A stretch of DNA of 64,000 nucleotides from Marinobacter shengliensis (GTDB lineage Bacteria > Pseudomonadota > Gammaproteobacteria > Pseudomonadales > Oleiphilaceae): NCBI RefSeq assembly GCF_003007715.1, contig NZ_PXNO01000007.1:248001-312000 (forward strand), written 5' to 3'. How positions within the stretch are numbered: position 1 is the first letter of the stretch; the number at the start of each line of letters is the position of its first letter. The notes beneath the pieces are model-generated. The model was not told the origin of the DNA, ran no database searches, and was given only the letters and a program-made list of their open reading frames with translations. Positions 26,091 to 34,892 of the stretch are shown here, one piece after another. The position numbers were made by a program, and so were the translations under genes.

Positions 26091-28229
26091 TCAGAAACGG
26101 TAACTCAAGGTGCCCGTTACTGTGCGTTTGGTGCCTATGAAACAATCGCCCCGAGCCAAGCAGGTCGTGAAGTAGGTCTCATTGGTCAGGTTGTTGACGT
26201 TCAAAGCCAGTTCCCAGTTGTCACGACCGTAGGCAATCATGGCGTCCAGCAGGGTTTCTGCGGGGGTCTTGAGTTGGTCTGTGCCATCCCAGCTTGACCC
26301 GACATAGCGCACACCGGCACCGGCCCGAAGCCCCGGAATACCAACTGAACGCAGGTCATGTTGGCTCCAGATCGATGCTGTGTGGGCGGGAATGCTTGGC
26401 AGTCGGGCACCTTTGTTGTTGCCCTCCTCAACCTCGGTATCGGTGTAGGCGTAGTTGGCGATCAGGTCCCAGTGGGCATTCACGTCCACTTTTGCTTCCA
26501 ATTCGATGCCACGGGCGCTGGTCTCGCCATTCTGAATCTGATTGTTCGGATTCACGGGGTCAGGAGCCTGGCGGTTCTTTTCGCGCAGATCGTATACCGT
26601 AGCGGTATACAGGCTCGCGGAGTCAGCCGGCTGATACTTTACGCCGACTTCAACCTGCTCACCTTTTAACGGCTCGAACGGATTGTTGAAAGCATCAAGA
26701 CCGGTGACCGGTTTGAAGGATTCCGAGTAGCTGATGAAAGGCGTGATACCGTTGCTGAACTTGTACATCAGGCCAGCCCTTCCGGTGACCTCCTCGTCGG
26801 TGAAGGCCGAGCCGCCCTCGGTCTTGTTGCGGGCGCTGTCGTGGCGAAGGCCCAGCACGGCAATCCAGCGATCATTAATGGTCATCTGATTCTGGGCGTA
26901 GAACCCACTCTGGATGATGGTATTTTCCGGCGTGTCACTGAAATCACTTTCGGTCAAACGGTCATAGTTTCCGTAGACCGGATTAAACACGTTCAAGTCG
27001 CCGATGTCTGCCTTGTAGGCTCGGCGGCTGCTGCTGACCGCATGCTGGTAATCCCAGCCAAGCAGTACCGTGTGATCCACATTGCCCGTTGAGAACAAAG
27101 CCTCTGCCTGATGATCTGCGGTCAGGGTGTCCAGGTTTGGCTTGTTGGCGTAGGCGACCCGAGCGATATCCCCGTTCTCCTTGAGGGCAGGAGTAAATTG
27201 AGGGTAGATGCTCTGGTAGTCTACCTCGGTCTCCGAGTAACGGAGGCTTTGCCGCACTGTCCAAACGTTGTTGAGCTGGTGGCTTAACAACGATGTCACC
27301 GCGTTTTCCTTAGTGTTGTAGCGGTCGAAATCTGGTTCGCTGATGAACAGATCGATGGGGATCTGTGGCAGGCCAAATGGTGACGGTTTCAGGGTCCCTT
27401 CGATAGGCAGGAACTGTGTGGTGGTGCCTGAACGGTCCTCCTGGTGCAGCGCCATAACAGTCCACTCGGTCTGATCAGTCGGGCGCCAGGTGATCGAAGG
27501 TGCGATGACTACTCGATTGTCCTCAACCTTGTTGACCTGTGTGTCGCTATCACGGCCTAGGGCAATAAAACGATAAAGCAGCGTGCCGTCCTCATTAAGC
27601 GCCCCTGTTGAATCGACTGCTGCCTGCTTTCGGGAGTGGTTCCCTACTTGCAGTTTCAGTTCGGTAGACTGTTCTGCCTGTGGGCGTTTGGTGGCGAGAT
27701 TGACCAGCCCCCCCACGTTGCCCTGGCCGTAAAGCACGGAAGAGGGCCCACGAATGACTTCAATGCGTTCCAGCAGGTAAGGCTCTGTGCGAGGGCTCTG
27801 ATAGAAACCGAAAGTCTTTTGCATGCCATCGAGGAAGATCACTGGATCGCCGCCGCGCACGGACTGCCAGTCGCCCCGGCTATCAAGACCAAACTGCTCG
27901 GCTCCTACGCCCACGGTGTAGCGTAAGGCTTCCTGAACACTGGCAACGCCCTGGTCTTGCATCTGATCGGCGGTAACCACAGAGATAGACTGTGGAATTT
28001 CGGTAATCGGGGTGTTGGTTTTCGTTCCTGCCCGGCTAGAGGTCGCAATATACCCATCTACTGGGGCAGATGGGTCTTCAATACGCTCGCCACTGACATC
28101 GATTGGAGTAAGCGTTTCCTGGGCCAGAACCGGTGTGGTTGTCACTGCTAGCGTCAGGAGCCCTGCGGTCCACGAACCGCGCGGCGGATGCTTGTATTCC
28201 TTGTTGTTGGTGGAATTGGGCAACTGCAT
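26091..28229 (-). CDS. TonB-dependent siderophore receptor (FhuA-like, ferric hydroxamate type)
   Basis: A 712-residue outer-membrane receptor. A signal peptide ends near residue 36 (PVLA-QE). The plug domain (about 60-165) has PQSISVVTADQMQDQG, LRYTVGVG and IEVIRGPSSVLYGQGNVGGL, and the barrel ends in LSYRF with the C-terminal phenylalanine needed for insertion. There is no N-terminal signalling domain, so no FecI-type sigma loop is expected. The neighbouring fhuCDBF operon makes ferrichrome-like hydroxamates the likely ligands. A near-perfect Fur box lies 59 bases upstream of the start, and a strong terminator follows. The exact siderophore cannot be read from sequence. Confidence 0.93.
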   Translation of the reverse strand: MQLPNSTNNKEYKHPPRGSWTAGLLTLAVTTTPVLAQETLTPIDVSGERIEDPSAPVDGYIATSSRAGTKTNTPITEIPQSISVVTADQMQDQGVASVQEALRYTVGVGAEQFGLDSRGDWQSVRGGDPVIFLDGMQKTFGFYQSPRTEPYLLERIEVIRGPSSVLYGQGNVGGLVNLATKRPQAEQSTELKLQVGNHSRKQAAVDSTGALNEDGTLLYRFIALGRDSDTQVNKVEDNRVVIAPSITWRPTDQTEWTVMALHQEDRSGTTTQFLPIEGTLKPSPFGLPQIPIDLFISEPDFDRYNTKENAVTSLLSHQLNNVWTVRQSLRYSETEVDYQSIYPQFTPALKENGDIARVAYANKPNLDTLTADHQAEALFSTGNVDHTVLLGWDYQHAVSSSRRAYKADIGDLNVFNPVYGNYDRLTESDFSDTPENTIIQSGFYAQNQMTINDRWIAVLGLRHDSARNKTEGGSAFTDEEVTGRAGLMYKFSNGITPFISYSESFKPVTGLDAFNNPFEPLKGEQVEVGVKYQPADSASLYTATVYDLREKNRQAPDPVNPNNQIQNGETSARGIELEAKVDVNAHWDLIANYAYTDTEVEEGNNKGARLPSIPAHTASIWSQHDLRSVGIPGLRAGAGVRYVGSSWDGTDQLKTPAETLLDAMIAYGRDNWELALNVNNLTNETYFTTCLARGDCFIGTKRTVTGTLSYRF

Positions 28230-28287
28230 TCCTGGATATTCCTCTGATGGGTTGGGGGTCAGGTGTAAAAATTGTAACGCGGATTGT

Positions 28288-28306
28288 AATGATAAAGGTT
28301 ATCGTT
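28288..28306. promoter_or_regulatory. Fur box upstream of the TonB receptor
   Basis: AATGATAAAGGTTATCGTT is a 19-base dyad with arms AA.GATAA and TTATC.TT, the core of a Fur site. The symmetry extends outward as TTGTAA and TTTACAA. It lies 59 bases upstream of the receptor start, and 63 bases upstream of a small open frame on the other strand. Iron-repressed expression of the receptor is expected. Confidence 0.75.
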
Positions 28307-28368
28307 TACAAATGGTGTTTGTGGCTGATCAGGTGATCCATTGTTTGTCCATTGGAATGGGAGCAAGT

Positions 28369-28467
28369 ATGGCTATGGAGCATGAAGTACGGGAAGGGCT
28401 GAAAATTGCGGTGTCTGCCATCAGTGTTATGTCGGTGGCCCTGGCTTGTCTGATGCTGATTCCCTGA
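28369..28467 (+). CDS. Possible 32-residue membrane peptide divergent from the receptor
   Basis: ATG at 28369 is preceded by GGGAG five bases upstream and opens a 32-residue frame. The first 11 residues are charged (MAMEHEVREGL) and the rest is one hydrophobic helix (KIAVSAISVMSVALACLMLI). Such a layout fits a single-pass small membrane protein. It lies on the far side of the Fur box from the receptor, so it could be iron-regulated, and its last 41 bases overlap the end of fhuF on the other strand. Small size and overlap leave chance as a real alternative. Confidence 0.35.
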   Translation: MAMEHEVREGLKIAVSAISVMSVALACLMLIP

Positions 28468-29230
28468 CGTTGCCCATGCGGTCGCGACGGTAGATCCCGC
28501 AAGTCCCGCAGTATCCGCCGTCGGGTAAAAGGTACTTCAGGCAGCAGCCTCGCCGTTGAGGCAGTGCACAGCGCTGTTGGCTGAATTCAGCCGGTATCCA
28601 GTCGATGTATCTGTTTGCCTCACACTCAAACCGGGCCAGCCAGCTGGTGGCCAGGGCGCAGAGCGCTTCCGGGTCCACCTGATTCCAGACCGCGGAAAAT
28701 GGTGCACCCAGTGCCAAGCCAACACTGCTCCAGTAGGCGCCGGGACTGACCCCGAAAGACTGCCGGAAGACCGGATACCACGCCTGCATCTGATCAGCGG
28801 TTATCTCAATAAATGCCTCGGGCGCCAGGGGTGTCTGGCCGTCATTCAAGTTAACCCAGCGAGACGGCGCGTCAGCGAGTTCCAGCGGGCACAGGAAAAT
28901 TCGATCGGGGTTCAGGGGGGCGCAGACTCCATCCCGGAACAGCTGTAGCACCCGGGGGGCGATGACCTGCAAAGCCAGGCTCTGGTGTAGCACCGACACG
29001 CGGGCCTTGTGCATCCTGGGGCGGCACGCGTCCGGATAATCCTCCAGCAGCTGATTTTCCAGCAGCTCCGGCTTAGCCAGAACCTGTGCCAGGGAAAACA
29101 GCGCAGGGCGCTGCCCGGCGTCTTGAGCCAGTGCGCTGTTCAGGGTGTTCTGTGGGCTCAGGCCATGTCCGGTTAACAGATGGCGATAACTGGCCAGCCA
29201 GGGATCACCACAAACCTCAGTGACGGCCAT
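28427..29230 (-). CDS. fhuF: FhuF-type siderophore-iron reductase
   Basis: A 267-residue cytoplasmic [2Fe-2S] protein that reduces ferric siderophore and releases iron after import. The diagnostic C-terminal cysteine cluster is present: two adjacent cysteines in RRGCCLKYLL, then CGTCG ten residues later. The N-terminal two thirds have the FhuF-family pattern with FIEITADQMQAW and WSSVGLALGAPFS. It is the last gene of the fhuC-fhuD-fhuB-fhuF series and overlaps fhuB by 14 bases. A 30-residue polar tail follows the cluster, longer than in E. coli FhuF. Confidence 0.9.
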   Translation of the reverse strand: MAVTEVCGDPWLASYRHLLTGHGLSPQNTLNSALAQDAGQRPALFSLAQVLAKPELLENQLLEDYPDACRPRMHKARVSVLHQSLALQVIAPRVLQLFRDGVCAPLNPDRIFLCPLELADAPSRWVNLNDGQTPLAPEAFIEITADQMQAWYPVFRQSFGVSPGAYWSSVGLALGAPFSAVWNQVDPEALCALATSWLARFECEANRYIDWIPAEFSQQRCALPQRRGCCLKYLLPDGGYCGTCGIYRRDRMGNVRESASDKPGPPT

Positions 29231-31247
29231 GGCGGCTCAATCCCCAGAGAAAGTACAGGCCGCCCACCAGGGCCGCTAATAGCCCGGATGGCAACTGGTT
29301 GGGAAACACGACGACCCGCGCCAGATAATCGGCGATGGCCAGCAGCAATCCGCCTGCCAGCGCCGCAACCACAAGCTGACGCCCCACCGTTTGCTGGCCC
29401 AGCACCCTGGCAAGATGGGGTGCGATCAGCCCAACAAAGCTCAGCGGGCCGATCACCACGGTGGCGGCTGCAGTGAGTACCGAAGTCATCAGCAGGAGCA
29501 GAAGCCGGGCCCGCGCAACCGGCAGCCCCAGTGATGATGCGGCCGAATCCCCCAGAGGCAAAAGGGTAAGCGGTCGTATAACCAGCGAAAGCAGTGCTCC
29601 AAGCCCCAGCACAAGTGCCAGCAAACCAATGGCTTCCGGTTCAGACACCAACCAGGTGGAGCCGTACATCCAGTTCAGCAGTCGCGACGCAACGGTTCCC
29701 CCGGAAGCCATTACCAGTCTCAACCCGGCATCCATAAAGACGTAAAGCGCCAGCCCGCCCAACAACAGTTGGTTGCCGGCAAAGCGATGACGGCGGGCCA
29801 GCAGAATCAACAGGCCCAATGCAGCAGCGGCCCCCGCAGTGGCTCCGACCAGTTGGCCGCCACGGCCGATGTCGAGGCCGGTGAGCACCAGGACCACCAT
29901 CACCAAAGCCGCACCACCGCTAATACCCAGTAATTCCGGGCTGCCCATGGGGTTGCCGGTCATGCGCTGTATCAGGGTGCCGGCCATGCCCAGAGCCATG
30001 CCGGCAAGAATGGCCGCCATCAGCCGGGGGCCACGCCACACCCAGGCATCGCTCCAGTTCGAAACCGGTGTCCAGTTCCAGGAACTCAGGCCGGGCGACC
30101 AAGCCATAGACACAGCGATGGTCAGCACCAGCAGCGCCATTAGAATGCCGGCGATCAGAAGTGTTGGCTTGCGGGTGGGCATGAACCCGGCCGGGCTCGA
30201 ATCTGCGCCGGGCATATGGTGTGTGTTTCGAATGCCCTGCAACGCCATCAGGATAATGGGGCCGCCGATCAGGGCGGTGGTGGTGCCGGTGGGTACAATG
30301 GAGCCGTTACCCAGAGTTGTTGCCCAGTGCGCCAGGGTGTCTGCCAGCAGCAAGAGCCCGCCGCCGGTGACCGTGCTCCAAAGCAGTCTCTCACCCAGCG
30401 TGCGGGCGCCCAGTAGCCTGGCCAGCACCGGGGCGGCCAGCCCCACGAATGCCACCACACCTACCCGGCTGACCACTACGGAACTCATCAGGACTACCAG
30501 AATCAGGGCGCCGCCCCGAACCAGCGCAACCTTGGCCCCGAGTGCCGAAGCCGAAGCCTGCCCCAATTGCAGCAGTGCCAGTGGCCGCATCAACATCAGC
30601 ATGGCAACCGCAAGAATCAGTACCCGCGGCAGCAACTCCAGGAAGGGCTCCCAGTTATTCTGGACCAGTGAGCCTGCACCCCAGATAAACAGGTTGCCCA
30701 GCCATTCGCCTTTGAGCAGAAGAAAGGCCATGTTCATGGCGCCGAGGAAGAAGGTAATCACCAGCCCCGCCAGAATGACGGTGACCGGTGAAAAGCCCAG
30801 GCGCCATGTCAGCGCGATCACCAGGCCAATGGCCAGAAGGCCACCCGCCACGGCGGCAAGGTCGGGGCTGAAGGCCAGCAAACCCGGTACAAAAAGGGTG
30901 GCAATGGTCACCCCGAACTGCCCGCCGGCTTCCACGCCCAGCGTGGTGGGCGAGGCCAGGGGGTTGCCAAGGATTTGCTGAGTAACAGCGCCTGCCAGGC
31001 CCAGTCCGCAGCCGATCAGAACGGCTATTGAGACCCTGGGGGCCCAGCTGTAGTGAGCGAGCACAGATGGGTAATGATCTTCGGTATAGCTCCAGAACGC
31101 CGCGAACAGCTCGCCTGGTGTCATCTGGCCCAGCCAGGGAAGGGAGCTGGCCGCCAGGGCGACAAGCCAGAGCAGGGCAATGGCAACCGGAAGTCTTCTG
31201 GGGAGAGACGGGGCGGTTGCAGGTACGCGTGCCGAGTCAGCGAACAT
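29217..31247 (-). CDS. fhuB: FhuB, ferric hydroxamate ABC transporter permease (fused double domain)
   Basis: A 676-residue inner-membrane permease made of two tandem FecCD domains (about residues 10-335 and 350-676), each with around ten helices. This fused form is typical of FhuB, whereas most siderophore systems use two separate permeases. Each half repeats the gly-rich segments G(F/L)VGLIAPHLAR / FVGLAAPVLARLLG, which contact the ATPase. The start at 31247 has GGAGGGAGG upstream and overlaps fhuD by 11 bases; a frame extension to 31274 lacks a site. It works with FhuC and FhuD encoded upstream. Confidence 0.93.
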   Translation of the reverse strand: MFADSARVPATAPSLPRRLPVAIALLWLVALAASSLPWLGQMTPGELFAAFWSYTEDHYPSVLAHYSWAPRVSIAVLIGCGLGLAGAVTQQILGNPLASPTTLGVEAGGQFGVTIATLFVPGLLAFSPDLAAVAGGLLAIGLVIALTWRLGFSPVTVILAGLVITFFLGAMNMAFLLLKGEWLGNLFIWGAGSLVQNNWEPFLELLPRVLILAVAMLMLMRPLALLQLGQASASALGAKVALVRGGALILVVLMSSVVVSRVGVVAFVGLAAPVLARLLGARTLGERLLWSTVTGGGLLLLADTLAHWATTLGNGSIVPTGTTTALIGGPIILMALQGIRNTHHMPGADSSPAGFMPTRKPTLLIAGILMALLVLTIAVSMAWSPGLSSWNWTPVSNWSDAWVWRGPRLMAAILAGMALGMAGTLIQRMTGNPMGSPELLGISGGAALVMVVLVLTGLDIGRGGQLVGATAGAAAALGLLILLARRHRFAGNQLLLGGLALYVFMDAGLRLVMASGGTVASRLLNWMYGSTWLVSEPEAIGLLALVLGLGALLSLVIRPLTLLPLGDSAASSLGLPVARARLLLLLMTSVLTAAATVVIGPLSFVGLIAPHLARVLGQQTVGRQLVVAALAGGLLLAIADYLARVVVFPNQLPSGLLAALVGGLYFLWGLSRHGRH

Positions 31248-32175
31248 TGTTGCGGCCTCCCTCCAACAGGGCATCAGCCAGCAAGATCGCCAGGCGTTTT
31301 ACCGGGTACACCCCGCCAAATGGCCACACCGGCTCAATTTGATAAACCTGGTTTCGCTTGACGGGCGGCAGATAGGTCCAGAAGGGACTGCCTGCCAGGT
31401 GATCCGAGAGCCCGGGCAGGGTGGGTGAAATGACAACGATACGACTGTCGTGGTAGGGCGCAATGGCCTCCAGGCCAACCACAGAGAACCCCCAATAGTT
31501 ACCCTCGTGTGGCCATGCATTGCGCAGCCCCAAGGCTTTGAGGGTGGTCTGATATAGGCCGTTGTGCGCGTAGATACGAACATGTCGGTCATCCAGAAAG
31601 TTGACCAGGGCCACCGGCTGCTGATTCATGCCGGCCTCGGCCAGGCGGGTGCGTTGCTCCTCGAGAGTTTGGTCAATATCCGTAAGGATAGCCTCGGCCT
31701 GGTGTTCGAGGTTCAGCATCTCGCCAAGCGTGGTCAGCATTTCCCGGGCTTTGGCGAAGGGGGCGGAGCCCTCTTTGTAGACGCTGATGACGTAGGTGGG
31801 GGCAATGCGTTCCAGTAATTCGGCCGCAGGCGCCATTTCGGCACTGGTGACAATCAGGTCTGGCTTCAGCTCGGCAATCGCTTCCAGGCTGGGAGCGACC
31901 CGGGTACCAACATTGGCAATGCCGCCGGGTAATTCCGGGGCCTGGACCCAGGCGCTATAGCCGTCCCGGTCTGCCACGCCCACCGGGGTCACCCCCAATA
32001 GCAAAAGCGCCTCGGTTGCGGCCCAGTTGAGGGCAACGATGCGCTCAGGCGGCCGGGGCAGGGTGATTGAGCCATTTTCGTGGCTCCAGGTTCCGGGGTG
32101 CGCGGGTTGGCTGATCATCAATGCAAGTAAGCAGAGATACGCCAGTGGGCGGTAAGCCCGTTGTTCAGTGCACAT
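31237..32175 (-). CDS. fhuD: FhuD, periplasmic iron-siderophore binding protein
   Basis: A 312-residue class III binding protein. A signal peptide covers about residues 1-28 (cleavage near QPAHPG-TW). The mature protein has the family opening RIVALNWAATEALLLLGVTPVGVAD, the LKPDLIVTS strand, the long backbone helix in the centre and a C-terminal DALLEGG. No lipobox is visible, so it is probably soluble in the periplasm. It overlaps fhuC by 11 bases and fhuB by 11 bases, which indicates tight translational coupling. It delivers ferric hydroxamates from the TonB receptor to FhuB. Confidence 0.92.
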   Translation of the reverse strand: MCTEQRAYRPLAYLCLLALMISQPAHPGTWSHENGSITLPRPPERIVALNWAATEALLLLGVTPVGVADRDGYSAWVQAPELPGGIANVGTRVAPSLEAIAELKPDLIVTSAEMAPAAELLERIAPTYVISVYKEGSAPFAKAREMLTTLGEMLNLEHQAEAILTDIDQTLEEQRTRLAEAGMNQQPVALVNFLDDRHVRIYAHNGLYQTTLKALGLRNAWPHEGNYWGFSVVGLEAIAPYHDSRIVVISPTLPGLSDHLAGSPFWTYLPPVKRNQVYQIEPVWPFGGVYPVKRLAILLADALLEGGRNNVR

Positions 32176-32938
32176 AAGACACCCACTGGCCGGGCGCCCG
32201 TTCCATTACACCCATGGCGACGCCGTAGATGGATTCCAATATGCCGCTGTCCATAATCTCATTGGGCGTTCCATCCGCCACAACCTGTCCGGCCTTCAGG
32301 GCCACGAGGCGGTCGCAGAATCTGGCCGCGAGATCCACATCGTGTAATACCACAATGACGGTCAGTTCCCGCTCCTCGGCAAGGCGGTGGACAAGGCGCA
32401 GGGTCTCCACCTGGTGCTTCACATCCAGGGCGGAAATGGGTTCATCCAACAGCAGGCAGCGGGTTTGCTGGGCCAGCAACATGGCTATCCAGGCCCGTTG
32501 CCGCTCGCCACCCGACAGGGTGTCGACCGCGCGGCCAGCGAATCGTGCCAGGCCGGTGTCATGGATGGCCTGATCAATCAGTGTCTGGTCGCCGGCAGTG
32601 TAACGGCCGAGGGGGCCGCGCCAGGGATAGCGTCCGAGTGCGACCAGCTCTCTCACTGTGAGTCCGTCGGTTGCCGGGGGATGTTGTGGCAGGTAGCCCA
32701 CGGTTCTTGCGAATGCTCGGGCACCTGTAGCCCGGAAAGACTGGCCATGGAGCAGGACTTCGCCGTGGGAGGGCGATATCTGCCGGGCCAGGGTCTTCAA
32801 CAAGGTGGATTTGCCCGAGCCGTTATGACCGAGCAGCGCCGTTACCTCGCCTTCCTGAAACGCCAGGCTGACATTGTGCAATATGGCGGTGTCACCCAGG
32901 CGAACCGCCAGTTGGTCGACTTCAAAAAACGCTGGCAT
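32165..32938 (-). CDS. fhuC: FhuC, ATPase of the ferric hydroxamate transporter
   Basis: A 257-residue ABC ATPase that powers FhuB. All motifs are present: Walker A GHNGSGKST at about residues 36-44, Q-loop YLPQHPP, signature LSGGERQR, Walker B CLLLDEPISALD, and the H-loop in VIVVLHDVDLAARF. GGGAGAG seven bases upstream supports the start. It is the first gene of the fhuCDBF operon and has a Fur box 38 bases upstream. The C-terminal segment is short and of normal family length. Confidence 0.95.
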   Translation of the reverse strand: MPAFFEVDQLAVRLGDTAILHNVSLAFQEGEVTALLGHNGSGKSTLLKTLARQISPSHGEVLLHGQSFRATGARAFARTVGYLPQHPPATDGLTVRELVALGRYPWRGPLGRYTAGDQTLIDQAIHDTGLARFAGRAVDTLSGGERQRAWIAMLLAQQTRCLLLDEPISALDVKHQVETLRLVHRLAEERELTVIVVLHDVDLAARFCDRLVALKAGQVVADGTPNEIMDSGILESIYGVAMGVMERAPGQWVSYVH

Positions 32939-32975
32939 TCAGACTCTCCCTTGGCTTTGGCGGGCAGGATAATCT

Positions 32976-32995
32976 AAATGCGAATTACTATCAAT
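32976..32995. promoter_or_regulatory. Fur box upstream of fhuC
   Basis: AAATGCGAATTACTATCAAT matches the extended Fur consensus (AAATGAGAATnATTATCATT) at most positions. It lies 38 bases before fhuC, where a repressor would block the promoter of the whole fhuCDBF operon. It also lies between this operon and the stop of the ABC transporter gene on the same strand. Confidence 0.65.
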
Positions 32996-33000
32996 GTATG

Positions 33001-34803
33001 TCAGGTGTCAGCATTGTTCACCTGGCCGGTTTGAACGCGCCATTGCGCAGCGTAGGCGCCGTTTAGCGCCAGCAGTGTCTTGTGGTCGCCTTGTTCGACC
33101 ACCTGGCCTCCGTCGATCACCGCGATGTTGTCCGCGTCAACAATGGTCGACAATCGGTGGGCGATCATGATCACGGTTCGGTTGTGGCCAATGCGCCGGA
33201 GCGAACGCTGAATTGCCGCTTCGGTTTCGTTGTCCACGGCGCTGGTGGCTTCATCGAGTACCAGAACCGGAGGATCTTTCAGCAGCGCACGGGCCAGAGA
33301 CAGTCTTTGGCGCTGGCCGCCGGAGAGGCGTACCCCGCGTTCGCCAACCGGAGTATCCAGGCCCTGGGGTAACTGGCTGATGAACGACCAGGCCTCTGCT
33401 GTTCGGGCCGCTTCGATAATCTCTTCATCGGTGGCGTCGGGCTTACCGTAGGCCAGATTGTCGCGAATGCTGCCTTCAAACAGGTAGACATCCTGGCTGA
33501 CCAGACCGATGGCGTCCCGCAGGGATTTCAGGCTCACGTTCCGAATAGCCTGACCATCCAGGCGGATCTCGCCGTGGGTGGGGTCATAGAATCGCAACAG
33601 CAGTTTGATCAGGGTTGATTTGCCAGAGCCGGTTGCGCCCACCAAGGCCAGGGTATTGCCGGCGGGTACCTCCAGGCTGATGTCGTTAACACCAGCACCG
33701 CTACTGGCATAGTGAAAGCCCACCTGGTCAAACGCCACGCTGCCCTGAACCGGTTGTTCAAGGTCTTTGCCAGCCTGGTCCCGAACGTTGACCGGTTCTG
33801 CCAGCAGATCGAGAATTCGTCGGGTGCTGGCCATGGCGCGCTCGAACAGGTCAATAACCTCAGCGAGGCCCGTCAGGGGCCAGAGCAGGCGTTGGGTCAG
33901 GAATACCAGCACGCCGTAGGCACCGACGTTGAGGTCGCCGTTCAATGCCATCATGCCACCGACTGTAAAGGTCGCCAGAAATCCGGCGAGAATGGCCATG
34001 CGAATCACGGGTATGAACGCTGAACTGATACGGATGGCTTGTCGGTTGGCCTCCACATAGGCCTCGCTGGCCTGTTTCAGTCGGCGAGCTTCACGCAGTT
34101 CCGCGGTAAAGCTTTTGATGGTGGCAATACCGCCGAGGTTATTGGCAAGACGGCTGGACAAATCACCAACTTTCTCGCGCACATCGGCGTACAGCGGCCC
34201 GGCTTTACGCTGGAAATAGAAGGCGCCCCAGATAATCAGGGGGATCGGTGTAAACGCCAGCAGGGCAATCAGCGGGGACAACACAAAGAACACGGCACCC
34301 ACCGCGACCACAGTGACCACCACCTGAATCATGGCGTTGGCACCCCCATCGAGAAAACGCTCAAGCTGGTTAACGTCGTCATTCATGGTGGCAACCAGCT
34401 GCCCGGAGCTTCGAGCTTCAAAGAAGCTCATATCCAGACGCTGGGCGTGCTCATAGGCGTCTTGCCGAAGATCCGACTGCAGGCGTTGGGCCAGATTGCG
34501 CCAGAGGATCTGGTACAGGTATTCGAACAGGGATTCGCCCGCCCAGATGAAAAAGGTCAGTACCGCCAGGATGGTGATCTGTTGCTGGGCGGTCTCAAAC
34601 CCAAGCCGGGCGACAAAGCTCTGTTCCTGGTTCACAACCACATCGATGGCCACGCCAATCAGGATTTCGGGGGCAATATCAAACAGTTTGTTGATCACGG
34701 AGCAGGTGGTGGCGGCGATGATCCGCCGACGATAACCCCGGGCATAACGCAACAGGCGGCCGAGTGCCGCAAAGCTGCTGGTGTGTTGGCTGCTTGTGGC
34801 CAT
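33001..34803 (-). CDS. ABC transporter, fused membrane and ATPase domains (type I exporter fold)
   Basis: A 600-residue half-transporter that should dimerise. The six-helix membrane domain covers about residues 20-325 and the ATPase about 350-585, with Walker A GATGSGKST, signature LSGGQRQR, Walker B VLVLDEATSAVD and the H-loop IAHRLST. The start at 34803 follows AAGGAAG; the frame extends to 34836 without a better site. Its position directly upstream of fhuCDBF and a Fur-like box upstream point to a role in siderophore export or, as for the YbtP/IrtA type, uptake. No accessory export subunits are encoded here, so a general lipid or drug role is not excluded. Confidence 0.85.
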   Translation of the reverse strand: MATSSQHTSSFAALGRLLRYARGYRRRIIAATTCSVINKLFDIAPEILIGVAIDVVVNQEQSFVARLGFETAQQQITILAVLTFFIWAGESLFEYLYQILWRNLAQRLQSDLRQDAYEHAQRLDMSFFEARSSGQLVATMNDDVNQLERFLDGGANAMIQVVVTVVAVGAVFFVLSPLIALLAFTPIPLIIWGAFYFQRKAGPLYADVREKVGDLSSRLANNLGGIATIKSFTAELREARRLKQASEAYVEANRQAIRISSAFIPVIRMAILAGFLATFTVGGMMALNGDLNVGAYGVLVFLTQRLLWPLTGLAEVIDLFERAMASTRRILDLLAEPVNVRDQAGKDLEQPVQGSVAFDQVGFHYASSGAGVNDISLEVPAGNTLALVGATGSGKSTLIKLLLRFYDPTHGEIRLDGQAIRNVSLKSLRDAIGLVSQDVYLFEGSIRDNLAYGKPDATDEEIIEAARTAEAWSFISQLPQGLDTPVGERGVRLSGGQRQRLSLARALLKDPPVLVLDEATSAVDNETEAAIQRSLRRIGHNRTVIMIAHRLSTIVDADNIAVIDGGQVVEQGDHKTLLALNGAYAAQWRVQTGQVNNADT

Positions 34804-34872
34804 GTTCCGCTTCCTTCTCGCCGTGGCTGATCTCACTGAAGGCGGGAAGGTTAGCGGATTTTTGACTGAGTT

Positions 34873-34892
34873 AAAATAGAATCATTATCACC
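34873..34892. promoter_or_regulatory. Fur-like box upstream of the ABC transporter
   Basis: AAAATAGAATCATTATCACC aligns with AAATGAGAATnATTATCATT with five mismatches, two of them in the last two bases. It lies 70 bases before the ABC transporter start, overlaps the last codon of the yaiI-like gene on the same strand, and would place the transporter under iron control with the rest of the island. Confidence 0.55.

Noticed and set aside
29839..30981. A 380-residue plus-strand frame opposite fhuB
   Set aside because: It is antisense to a well-supported permease. The Pro/Ser/Arg/Thr-rich translation is typical of an antisense shadow.
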